Positions 1-6,743 of a DNA stretch of 27,447 nt are shown piece after piece (position 1 is the stretch's first letter; every line of letters starts with the position of its first letter). Where the stretch lies: NCBI RefSeq assembly GCF_905373215.1, contig NZ_CAJPRT010000021.1:1-27447 (forward strand). Reading direction: 5' to 3'. A model generated the notes under the pieces. It had not been told where the DNA came from. It saw only the letters and a program-made list of their open reading frames with translations, and ran no database searches. The translations under genes were made by a program, and so were the position numbers. Source of the DNA: an uncultured Campylobacter sp. (lineage in GTDB: Bacteria > Campylobacterota > Campylobacteria > Campylobacterales > Campylobacteraceae).

Positions 1-357
1 TCTGCGTGTTTTATGCGTGATGTTCTTGTAAGGGGGCGGCGCTCAGAGTTGCGAGGCGCGCCCGCCCCCTTACCAACCCCCACCCGCGCGACGCTAGCGG
101 TGCGGACTGCGTCCGCGTTAAATTTGAATTGCGACTGCGTCGCATAAAATCTCACCAATAATAAAATTCTTTCGTGCTTAAAATTTTAAAATTCCAAGCG
201 CAAAAGAATTTTGAAATTCCAAATACGATAAAATTTAAATGGCGGCGGAATTTTAGAATTCCTATTAGTGGCGAAATTTCGGAATTCTGATCGGCAACAT
301 AATTTCAAAATTCCGTAAATTTGAGCGAAATTCTGAAATTTCGTAAATTTAAAACGA
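1..357. other. Spacer with GC-rich hairpins and AT-rich palindromes
   Basis: No coding frame is convincing here. Bases 28-73 form a long inverted repeat (arms beginning GTAAGGGGGCGG), followed by two short hairpins sharing the loop TGC (102-116 GCGGAC/GTCCGC and 130-144 TGCGAC/GTCGCA). From about 180 to 345 there are at least six variants of an AT-rich palindrome of the type GGAATTTTAAAATTCC, for example at 206-220, 247-262 and 326-343. The first part may be the downstream flank of a gene outside the window. None of the GC hairpins is followed by a T run, so a terminator call is not supported. Confidence 0.6.
28..73. repeat. Long GC-rich inverted repeat (hairpin)
   Basis: The left arm starting at 28 (GTAAGGGGGCGG then CGC) is the reverse complement of the right arm ending at 73, with one bulged G. 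This gives about 12 plus 3 paired bases around a loop of roughly 15 nt. It is far more GC-rich than the adjacent spacer. It could be a structured RNA end, a boundary of a repeated element, or a transcription end without a U tract. Confidence 0.5.
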
Positions 358-375
358 TTGAATAAGGAGGTCTCA

Positions 376-1095
376 TTGAACCCGATTACCGAAAAGCGCA
401 GCGTTTCGGGCTATTACTACGCCGAGGATCGCGAGTATGTGTACTTCGTGACGGACGCGCCGCGCGAGCAAAACTACCGCTTTATTTTCGACGCGGGCGC
501 AATCTATTTGCAAGAGGGTGCCGCCGAGGTGCGGCTTAGCAGCGAGGCGGAGTTTTTCGCGGTCGTCAAAAAGATCCTCGCGCAGTACCGCGATAAAATT
601 TTAGAGCACTCCGCAGAGCTTGAGAATTACGAAAAAATCTACACGCGCCGCGGCGATTTTTCAAAATTTATGAAAAAGCACTCGATCCTAAAATATGAAA
701 TCCGCAAATTTCAAAACAAAATTTCGCATTTTTACGAGGCGCTGCTCATCTGCGCAAACGAGCAAGCACCCCTTAAAAAGCGACTGAAAAACTACGCCTA
801 CGAAGCGGGCGTTTTCAAAGGCGTGATGAGCGAATACGCCGTCAGGATCGAGGATATCTATCAGTTCATCCAAGGCCTCAAAAACGACAAAATTAGCCGC
901 AACATCTACATTCTCACGATCATCTCGTCGCTGCTTTTGCCGCTAAATTTCATTACGAGCTTTTTCGGGATGAACACGACGGGGCTGTTTTTAAGCGGCT
1001 CGGCGCACGGCACGCTCATCGTGACGCTTGTAATGTGCGTGATTTTCGCAGCGATGCTCGGCTTTTTTATGCTCTACGTCAAAAAACGAAACTAA
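376..1095 (+). CDS. Short CorA-like divalent cation transporter family protein
   Basis: A 239-residue inner-membrane protein of the CorA metal-ion transporter superfamily, which moves Mg2+ or related divalent cations as a pentamer. The diagnostic Gly-Met-Asn motif is at residues 198-200, at the end of the first of two C-terminal membrane segments (about 177-196 and 211-234), with a basic tail KKRN. The soluble N-terminal domain is about 175 residues, clearly shorter than in classical CorA (around 320 total), and the usual acidic MPEL-like loop after GMN is missing (TTGLFLSG instead), so the transported ion is uncertain. The start is TTG at 376, preceded at 364-370 by AAGGAGG with 5-nt spacing; an in-frame TTG at 358 lies upstream of that site and is less likely. 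The next gene follows 17 nt downstream and may be co-transcribed. Confidence 0.75.
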   Translation: MNPITEKRSVSGYYYAEDREYVYFVTDAPREQNYRFIFDAGAIYLQEGAAEVRLSSEAEFFAVVKKILAQYRDKILEHSAELENYEKIYTRRGDFSKFMKKHSILKYEIRKFQNKISHFYEALLICANEQAPLKKRLKNYAYEAGVFKGVMSEYAVRIEDIYQFIQGLKNDKISRNIYILTIISSLLLPLNFITSFFGMNTTGLFLSGSAHGTLIVTLVMCVIFAAMLGFFMLYVKKRN

Positions 1096-1112
1096 AGCGG
1101 AGGGGTTAAATT

Positions 1113-1526
1113 TTGAATAAAAACGAGCTAAAAAATATCCTAGGCGGATACTTCGGAAGGGAAATTGCGGGCGATTTTAGAGTGCTGAAAGAGCATGAGA
1201 TCGCGCACTACAACGACGCGGCAAAATTTCCTTTTGAGGGTGATAGCGGACTGCTGCGCGAGTTTTGTATCTTTGCAGATAGCGGCACCGGCGATCTTTG
1301 GTTGCTAAGCTCTGACGGCGAGATCGCTTTTTACGACCATGATTTGGAGTTTTTGTCCGAGGCAAATTTGAAAAAATTCGATCTAAATCTTGCGGGCTGG
1401 TTTGAGATAGCGGAGCTTTTTGCTAAATTCGAAGCCCTTGACGAACCGAACGCCTCGCAAAAGGCGGAGTTTGAACAAAGCGTAGCTAAAATCTGCCCGC
1501 AAATTTTAGAAATTTGGGAAATTTAG
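1113..1526 (+). CDS. Hypothetical protein, SUKH (SMI1/KNR4)-like
   Basis: A 137-residue soluble, acidic protein with no signal peptide or membrane segment. The stretch at about residues 53-78 (FADSGTGDLWLL ... GEIAFYDHD) resembles the core of SMI1/KNR4 (SUKH) domains, where a Gly-Asp/aromatic strand is followed by a short strand ending in a DH pair. SUKH proteins are often immunity proteins of contact-dependent or polymorphic toxins, but no toxin gene is visible nearby, so this role is not claimed. The start is TTG at 1113, with GGAGGGG at 1099-1105 and 7-nt spacing, the second TTG start in a row. It may be translated from the same mRNA as the CorA-like gene. The family call rests on resemblance only. 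Confidence 0.6.
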   Translation: MNKNELKNILGGYFGREIAGDFRVLKEHEIAHYNDAAKFPFEGDSGLLREFCIFADSGTGDLWLLSSDGEIAFYDHDLEFLSEANLKKFDLNLAGWFEIAELFAKFEALDEPNASQKAEFEQSVAKICPQILEIWEI

Positions 1527-1570
1527 GCGCTGCTTGCGGCGCTAAATTTAATCGCAAAACAGGAGCAACG

Positions 1571-2336
1571 ATGAAATTTATCGCATATTACGACTCGCCG
1601 CTTGGCAAAATCACGCTCGCGGGCGATAAGGCGGGCTTTGCGGGCTGTGGTTCGAGGGCGAGAAATACTGCGCGCACGCTCTCGCGGCAAGCGGCGCGGA
1701 TAAAAAGCGGGGTAGCGCCGATCTGCTCGCAAAAGAGCAGCGCGCCGCGAGCGAAACACAGCGCGATTTTGCGGCGCTGAAAAAGAATGATACTGCGGCA
1801 GAAGCGGCAAGCAGCGCAGATGAAAAGTACAACGCGAGCGATTTTGTGGCTCAAAGTGTGGGTGAAAAATCTCGCGCGACCAATCTTTCGGCGCAAGGCG
1901 CGAGCGGAAATTTTTGCGCAAACGAGCAAAGCGGGTACTTCGAGGAGAAAAACCTAGCCGTTTTTGATTAAACTAGGCGTTGGCTCGATCTATATTTTAG
2001 CGGACGAGGCCGAGTTTTACGCCCGCTCTAAATCCAGCGGGTTCGGCGTTTAGGCGCGCCGTGTGGGAAATTTTGCTTAAAATTCCTTACGGAAAAACCA
2101 CGACCTACGGGCAGATCGCGCGCGAGATCGCCGCAGCACGCGGGCTAGCGAAGATGTCCGCGCAAGCCGTGGGGCACAACGAAATCTCGATAATCATCCC
2201 CTGCCACCGCGTCGTAGGCACGCACGGTAGCCTCACGGGCTACGCGGGCGGCATCGATAGGAAAATAAAGCTGCTGCAGCCAGGGGACGTCGATATGCGA
2301 GGGTTTTTCACGCCCCCAAATAGCACCGCGCCGTAA
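1571..2336 (+). pseudogene. ogt: Broken methylated-DNA--protein-cysteine methyltransferase
   Basis: Remnant of an O6-alkylguanine-DNA alkyltransferase, a suicide DNA-repair protein. The N-terminal piece (MKFIAYYDSPLGKITLAGDK) starts at ATG 1571 after AGGAG at 1561-1565. The C-terminal piece carries YGKTTTYGQIA, the active-site IPCHRVVGTHGS and LTGYAGGID, ending at 2336. Four lesions separate or alter them: loss of one G near 1641-1646 (GCG GGC TGT should read GCG GGG CTG TGG), an in-frame TAA at 1969-1971 where the family has a Glu codon (VFD-stop-TRRWLDLYF), a second frameshift near 2002-2012, and an in-frame loss of about four residues at 2166-2174 (AVG-HNEIS where relatives read AVGGAVGHNPIS). 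Between the N-terminal lobe and the RRWLDLYF segment lies a low-complexity Ala/Ser/Glu/Lys-rich insert of about 75 codons (about 1700-1940) not normal for the family. Function is almost certainly lost. Confidence 0.85.
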
Positions 2337-3032
2337 AAATGCAATTTAAGCGGCTGTTAGCGCGCCCAAGGTCTAAATAGCTAGCCGGATAGCAAAGCCG
2401 CGCAAGATAAGGCCTGCCGCCAAAAGGACGATAAGCGTTGCGAGCCGTATCGCAAATGAGCCTAGCTGCGCCGCCGAAACGGAGCCCCGTGCGAAACTCA
2501 AATCGGCGCACCGCAAAACGTCCCGCACCGATGCGCTCATGGAGCGGATTGAACAAATTTTAAAATTTCGCCGCTTTTCTCCGCTTCCCGCAGAAGCCGC
2601 ATCGATTTAAAATTTTAACGCGCCGAGGACGGACAGATCGGCCGCTACAAAATTTGCGATAACCAAAATCTACAAGCGGCGTCGAAACGGGCGCGACAAA
2701 GCTTGCGGTGAAAAAACCAATAGGCGGCCTCGCGCCTGCTTCGTAAAATTGCGGCGGGGCCGATTGCCTAGGAGCCCGCTTGAATTAGCGTTTTAAACCG
2801 CCGCACAAAAAAGATGAAATTCTATCTTTTCGCGCATGATGATTTGCGCCGCACTTACAAGCAAATAAAGCTCGCAGGCTCTTAGCGATCGGCAACGCTG
2901 CCGCTACGCCGCTTAAACCTGCGCGGATCTAAAATTTTATAAATTAAAATTCCATGCCGCGGACAATTCAAAATTTCGCGCTTCGAATGATCCGTAAATT
3001 CCGCACCGCACAGGGGCAATAAAATTCCATGC
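2337..3032. other. Non-coding spacer of about 700 bp, possibly decayed
   Basis: No intact gene is recognisable. On the minus strand a 55-codon frame from ATG 2540 to TAG 2373 contains a hydrophobic stretch (FAIRLATLIVLLAAGLILRG) and continues in frame past the stop with TLGALTAA, which looks like the tail of a former membrane protein; it has no Shine-Dalgarno sequence. The rest has many short frames interrupted by stops in both strands. The GC content is gene-like in parts, which suits an eroded coding region better than a designed spacer. Confidence 0.45.
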
Positions 3033-3377
3033 CTAACACTCCCAGCGGTGTTTTTTCATATCGACGCGCTCGCCTCTAAATTCCACGCCTTCGGCCTCTA
3101 GCAGTTCGCGCTGAGCCGCAAAGCTCGCCGCCAAAGCGCCCGCGTGATTTACGACGCGGTGACACGGATAGTCGCCGTAGAGCTCCGCCTGCGAAAGCAC
3201 GCGCCCCACGAGCCGCGAGTGAGCGGGCAGCCCGATCAGGCGCGCGATCTGTCCGTAGCTAGCGACCCTGCCCGCGGGGATCTCCTCCACGACCGATAAA
3301 ATTTCATAGATCAAATTTTGCGTCAAAACCATGGCGCGATTATACTCTTTCGCGTTTAAATTTAGGCGAAATTTCAC
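3033..3377 (-). CDS. Short MGMT-domain DNA alkyltransferase-like protein
   Basis: A single-domain protein of the O6-alkylguanine-DNA alkyltransferase C-terminal family. It shows IPAGRVASYGQIARLIG (helix-turn-helix entry), the active-site PCHRVV with Cys72 present, and the C-terminal GVEFRGERVDMKKHRW typical of the short alkyltransferase-like group. Alkyltransferase-like (ATL) proteins usually have Trp or Ala in place of this Cys, so this copy could still accept an alkyl group. It lacks the N-terminal ribonuclease-H-like lobe of full Ogt. Two starts are possible: GTG at 3377 with GAGG 9 nt upstream, or ATG at 3332, which fits family length better (99 residues) but has no Shine-Dalgarno sequence and a TATAAT only 6 nt upstream. 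It lies next to the broken ogt, in the opposite orientation, and may be the remaining alkylation-repair protein at this locus. Confidence 0.8.
   Translation of the reverse strand: MKFRLNLNAKEYNRAMVLTQNLIYEILSVVEEIPAGRVASYGQIARLIGLPAHSRLVGRVLSQAELYGDYPCHRVVNHAGALAASFAAQRELLEAEGVEFRGERVDMKKHRWEC
3339..3344 (-). promoter_or_regulatory. Candidate -10 box just upstream of ATG 3332
   Basis: TATAAT on the minus strand followed by CGCGCC and then ATG at 3332. The six bases between box and ATG would put the transcription start on or next to the A of ATG, giving a leaderless message. The same TATAAT-GCGC-like arrangement precedes tpx and the gene at 27104. If the GTG at 3377 is the real start, this box would be inside the coding region. 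Confidence 0.35.
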
Positions 3378-3557
3378 TAAATTTAACCTCGTGTCGGCGC
3401 CATGAATTTCATTAAATTTAGCCGCGCTTTTAAAATTTTACAGCGCGGCGTCTCGTCGAATTTCGAAATTTAATAGCTTTAAAATTTTACCTTGCCGAGA
3501 CCTGCGCGCAAGCGAAATTTAAACCGAATATTCAGCCCCTCTTTATATGTAAAGGAA

Positions 3558-3563
3558 TATAAT
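3558..3563 (+). promoter_or_regulatory. Candidate -10 box of the peptidase E-like gene
   Basis: TATAAT at 3558-3563, 38 nt before the ATG at 3602 and upstream of the ribosome-binding site AAGGAG at 3591-3596. No convincing -35 box is seen, as is common for vegetative promoters in Campylobacter, which rely on an extended -10 and upstream AT-rich periodicity. Confidence 0.5.
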
Positions 3564-3601
3564 TTCAAAACAGATATCAACTTTGATTTAAAGGAGAAAA
3601 G

Positions 3602-4435
3602 ATGCAAAATCAAAGACGAAACCTACTAAAGGTAGCCGCTTTGGCGGCGGGCGCTGCGATGCTCGGTACGAGCGAACTGGCTGCGAGCGAAAAGGCGTTT
3701 AAGCTCTCTAAGCGCGATCATAGCAAGCAAAGAGCGCTGCTGCTCTCAAGCTCGGGCTACAAGGACACGAAGTATCTATCGCACGCGGTGGCGTGGATCG
3801 GTAAATTTGCGCAGGAGAACAGCCTCGCGGGCAAAAAGATCGTTTTCATCCCTTACGCGAGCCTACGCAGGAGCTACGACGAATATGAAAAGCGCGTCAA
3901 AGAGGCGCTTGCGAGCTTAAATTTAAACATAGTCGGCGTCCATCACGCTAAAAACGCCGCGAAGGAGGTCGCGAGCGCGGATTGCATATTCGTAGGCGGC
4001 GGCAACACCTTCAAGCTCGTGCACGATATGTACGAAAACGAGCTCATCGCTCTGATTAGCAAAATGGTCGAGGACGGCACGCCGTATATCGGCTGGAGCG
4101 CGGGCTCGAACGTCGCGGGCGCTACGATGATGACGACGAACGATATGCCGATCATCGAGCCTGAGTCGTTTAATACCTTCAATATTTTCCCGCACCAGAT
4201 CAATCCGCACTTCATCTCGGGCAAGCCTGCGGGGCACAACGGCGAGAGCAGAGAGGAGAGACTGGAGGAATTTTTGATCGCTAATCAAAAATCGACCGTT
4301 TATGCGATGCCGGAGGGTACGGCGTTTTGGCTTGAAGGCGATAAGGCGACCGTGCTTGGACCTGCTGCGGTGCTAAAGATGAATTATAAACAAAAGGTTA
4401 AGTTGATCGAGCCGGGTAGCTCGTTTAAGTATTGA
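3602..4435 (+). CDS. Peptidase E-like (S51) aspartyl dipeptidase with Tat signal
   Basis: A 277-residue protein of peptidase family S51, relatives of PepE that cleave alpha-Asp-Xaa dipeptides. The nucleophile elbow GWSAGSN puts the catalytic Ser at residue 166; Asp181 (TTNDMPI) and His203 (INPHF) fall at the same spacing as the Ser120/Asp135/His157 triad of E. coli PepE. FVGGGNTFKL at about 130-139 is the conserved glycine loop. The N-terminus reads QRRNLLKVAALAAGAAMLG, a twin-arginine motif followed by a moderately hydrophobic stretch and a possible cleavage near residue 28, so export through the Tat pathway to the periplasm is likely. This is unusual, as typical PepE is cytoplasmic. The start is set by AAGGAG at 3591-3596. 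It is a single-gene unit with its own promoter and terminator. Substrate is inferred. Confidence 0.85.
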   Translation: MQNQRRNLLKVAALAAGAAMLGTSELAASEKAFKLSKRDHSKQRALLLSSSGYKDTKYLSHAVAWIGKFAQENSLAGKKIVFIPYASLRRSYDEYEKRVKEALASLNLNIVGVHHAKNAAKEVASADCIFVGGGNTFKLVHDMYENELIALISKMVEDGTPYIGWSAGSNVAGATMMTTNDMPIIEPESFNTFNIFPHQINPHFISGKPAGHNGESREERLEEFLIANQKSTVYAMPEGTAFWLEGDKATVLGPAAVLKMNYKQKVKLIEPGSSFKY

Positions 4436-4514
4436 TCGCACCCGCTCAAATTTAACCAAGAGGTGCGCCAGACGGCACCGCTAGTTTGAATACGCGAATC
4501 GTTAAATTTTAATT

Positions 4515-4550
4515 GCGGCGCTCGGCTAAATTCGGGCGCCGCTTTTAAAT
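4515..4550 (+). terminator. Rho-independent terminator after the peptidase E-like gene
   Basis: GCGGCGCTC (4515-4523) pairs with GGGCGCCGC (4534-4542), including one G-T pair, around a 10-nt loop, and is followed by TTTTAAATTT. It lies 80 nt after the stop codon at 4435. Confidence 0.7.
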
Positions 4551-4666
4551 TTACGCGGTAAAGCGCGCTTTGCTTATGCGGACGCGCGATCAAAAGATAA
4601 GCATCGATTTAAAGCGGCACGCGACCCCTGAAGCCATAAAGAGTAAAATTTAAAAGAGGAGATAAA

Positions 4667-5178
4667 ATGCCCCGCGCCCACTTTCTTATGCCGCTCGGCG
4701 ATTTTATTCCGTATATCGCAGACATCCTTGCCGGCTGCGGCGGGACGGTATATTTGTAAAAAAGAAGCGCCTATGGCGCCACCAAAACCGGTTCGAGTAA
4801 CCGCCGAAACTTAACCGATCTAAGGCAAAGCTTAAAATTTTTATATCGCTGGAATCGCCGCAAGAGTCCGAATTGCCTGCAAAGGTATTTTACGACGATA
4901 TGTATCGAAGCATCATAGAAGGTGCGGGCGAGCAGAGACGCAAGAAGCCATAGAGATGATTGCGCTGCGGCTCGTCGCAAAAAATCCGGGCGAGGCTACT
5001 TGGGAAAATTTTTTCCGCAATCAAAGATAAACTGGGAAACGACGAAGCGATCGGTCGCGGGCTTGGCTGCGGCGCTTCTTTTTACAAAGATTATTTTTAC
5101 GCGAAGCGCTGCGCTGACGGTAAAATTTTAAAATTTGATCCAAACGACGACAAACTGCCGAATATTACGACGCTGTAA
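4667..5178 (+). pseudogene. Decayed gene of unknown family
   Basis: A region with gene-like composition whose reading shifts frame several times. ATG 4667 has a good ribosome-binding site (AGAGGAG at about 4654-4660) and reads MPRAHFLMPLGDFIPYIADI before a stop near 4757. Further on, successive frames read KIFISLESPQESELPAKVFY, DDMYRSIIEGAGE, then EAIEMIALRLVAKNPGEATW, then AIGRGLGCGASFYKDYFYAK and KILKFDPNDDKLPNITTL before TAA at 5176-5178. Each piece looks like ordinary soluble protein, and the pieces are collinear. I do not recognise the family. The lesions include at least two frameshifts and an early stop. Confidence 0.55.
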
Positions 5179-5543
5179 ACGGGCGGCATCGCTAGCGCGA
5201 GCAAAGGCGGCGCTTACGCAAAAAAAGCGCTGCTTGAATCACGCGCGGCTTTAGAATTTAATCGTTTTCCCGTTTAAACGGCTTGATTATGCAAGAAAAG
5301 ACGGCATCGCTCGCGCAAGGGCGTCCATATAAGCAAAAATCGCTCCGCCGCATCGTAAGCCGCACGATCTCAAAGCCGCCTTCACCGCCGCTAGTTTGCG
5401 CCGCTTGCCGCAGACGGCTCGCAAAGGGTTATAAATTTAAAATACCTGCGAATTTAAGCGTTTAGCCACTATGAACGTATCCACTCAGACGCCACACTAG
5501 GCTTCGTTGCAGGCGCAAATTTAAACGGCAGGGCACAAGCAAA
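5179..5543. other. Non-coding spacer, nothing recognised
   Basis: About 365 bp between the decayed gene and the end of the nitroreductase gene. An open frame at 5283-5465 on the plus strand is Arg/Lys/Pro-rich, has no ribosome-binding site and does not look like a real protein. No RNA gene or repeat is seen. Confidence 0.5.
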
Positions 5544-6125
5544 TTAAATATAGCTAACCTTATAATGATCGCAGCTAGGCTTACGCTCCTCGCATTTAGC
5601 GTCGCTTTTACCGATCGCAAGCGAGCAAAGCGGCGAGTATCCCTCGGGAATGCCCGCACGAGCTGCGAGAATAGGCTCGTCAAAAAGCGTAACGACGACT
5701 GTATTTATCGGGCACGAGGCAAGCTCAAGCGAGGTTGCGCGAAGCTGCATATTTTGCATCACAGAGCCCATTGCCCAGTAAATCCCGCGGTGTAGGTTTT
5801 CAAGCTTGGCGCCTTCGCATTCCTTCGGCAGTTCCGTCGCGAGTTTACCCGAAAGCAAGATAAGAACGGGTGCGCCGTAAAGCGTAGTTTTAGTTTTCAT
5901 CCCCATGTTTTCAAGCATTTTTCCGAATTTCTTAACGGCCGCCGCATCAAGCTCGCGCAAAAGATCTTTGTCCGTAATAACGCTTATGTGAGCGTCCTTA
6001 GTGGTAAAAAGAGCGGGCGCCAGATACGCTGCCTCCAAAATCGCCTGGATTTCCTCTTTTGACGGGACTTCGGCGTTAAATTCGCGCACGCTTCGACGCT
6101 TTTTCATAGCTTCGAGTAGTTGCAT
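5544..6125 (-). CDS. Nitroreductase family protein
   Basis: A 193-residue FMN-dependent oxidoreductase of the nitroreductase superfamily, which uses NAD(P)H to reduce nitro compounds, quinones or similar acceptors in the cytoplasm as a homodimer. The N-terminal AMKKRRSVREFNAEVPSKEE is the usual phosphate-binding entry (KRRSVR), followed by ILEAAYLAPALFTTKDAHIS, where the typical motif is LAPSA-N-QPW. The central LHRGIYWAMGSVMQNMQLRA is the dimer-interface helix and AGIPEGYSPLCSLAIGKSD the C-terminal strand motif (IPEGY...AIG). Length fits the small subgroup. ATG 6125 is preceded by AAGGAG with 6-nt spacing. The nearest upstream gene on this strand is the glutathione peroxidase-like gene, 75 nt away, so co-transcription is possible. 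The physiological substrate cannot be read from the sequence. Confidence 0.9.
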   Translation of the reverse strand: MQLLEAMKKRRSVREFNAEVPSKEEIQAILEAAYLAPALFTTKDAHISVITDKDLLRELDAAAVKKFGKMLENMGMKTKTTLYGAPVLILLSGKLATELPKECEGAKLENLHRGIYWAMGSVMQNMQLRATSLELASCPINTVVVTLFDEPILAARAGIPEGYSPLCSLAIGKSDAKCEERKPSCDHYKVSYI

Positions 6126-6200
6126 TTTCTCTCCTTAAATTTGATTTTATATTTCAGGCTCGCCGCGCTTTACTCAAGCGTCCGCGAGCAGCCGTTTAAC

Positions 6201-6743
6201 CTAGTACTTTTTCACGCACGCTTTTATCTGTTCAAAGCTAGCCGTCGGCTCAAATCTCGCTACGACTTCGCCGTTTCTATTAACTACGAATTTCGTAAAA
6301 TTCCATTTCACGCCGTCGCCTTCTAAAATTTCGGGGAAGTTGCTTTTTAGCGATTCTTCAAGTTTTGCACTTAACGGATGGGCTGCATCAAAGCCTTTAA
6401 ATCCCTGTTTTGAAGTTAGAAATTTAAACAGCTCTATCGCACTCTCGCCGCGCACGTCGCCTTTTTTAAATAGCTCAAACGTTACGCCAAAATTTAGCTT
6501 GCAATTTTGCTCTATCGTCTCGTCGTCGTCGGGTTCCTGATGAGCGAAATTATCGCTAGGAAAGCCCAATACGCAAAGCCCCTTGTCTTTAAACTCCTGA
6601 TTTAGCGCCTCAAGCTCCTCGTATTGGTTCGTAAAGCCGCATTTGCTGGCCGTATTTGCGATGAGCAACACTTTGCCGCGGTACTCGCTCATAGATTTTT
6701 GCTCGCCTCTGCCTGTAGTTACGTTAATGTCGTAGATTTGCAT
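6201..6743 (-). CDS. Glutathione peroxidase-like thiol peroxidase
   Basis: A 180-residue member of the glutathione peroxidase (GPx) family, which in bacteria usually draws electrons from thioredoxin and reduces H2O2 or organic hydroperoxides. The peroxidatic residue is Cys35 in NTASKCGFT, and the WNF motif (Trp147-Asn148) is intact. The usual GFPCNQF is GFPSDNF here, so the catalytic-tetrad Gln is replaced by Asn65. Cys81 (EQNCKLNFGVTF) could serve as resolving cysteine in a thioredoxin-dependent cycle. The start is ATG 6743, with AAAGGAG and 5-6 nt spacing; an in-frame ATG 17 codons upstream at 6794 has no such site. There is no signal peptide. Its proximity to a nitroreductase and, further away, tpx makes the stretch look redox-related, though these are separate units. 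Confidence 0.9.
   Translation of the reverse strand: MQIYDINVTTGRGEQKSMSEYRGKVLLIANTASKCGFTNQYEELEALNQEFKDKGLCVLGFPSDNFAHQEPDDDETIEQNCKLNFGVTFELFKKGDVRGESAIELFKFLTSKQGFKGFDAAHPLSAKLEESLKSNFPEILEGDGVKWNFTKFVVNRNGEVVARFEPTASFEQIKACVKKY

Noticed and set aside
28..73. GC-rich inverted repeat as a rho-independent terminator
   Set aside because: No T run on either side; kept as a repeat/hairpin only.
1523..1929. Long overlapping minus-strand open frames across the ogt remnant
   Set aside because: Arg/Ala/Ser-rich shadow frames of GC-rich coding sequence; the plus-strand alkyltransferase motifs explain the region.
4922..5178. Two open frames of about 70 codons on the plus strand
   Set aside because: Each covers only part of the collinear decayed gene; treated as fragments of one pseudogene.
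5283..5465. 60-codon open frame on the plus strand
   Set aside because: No ribosome-binding site, Arg/Lys/Pro-rich composition and no visible domain.
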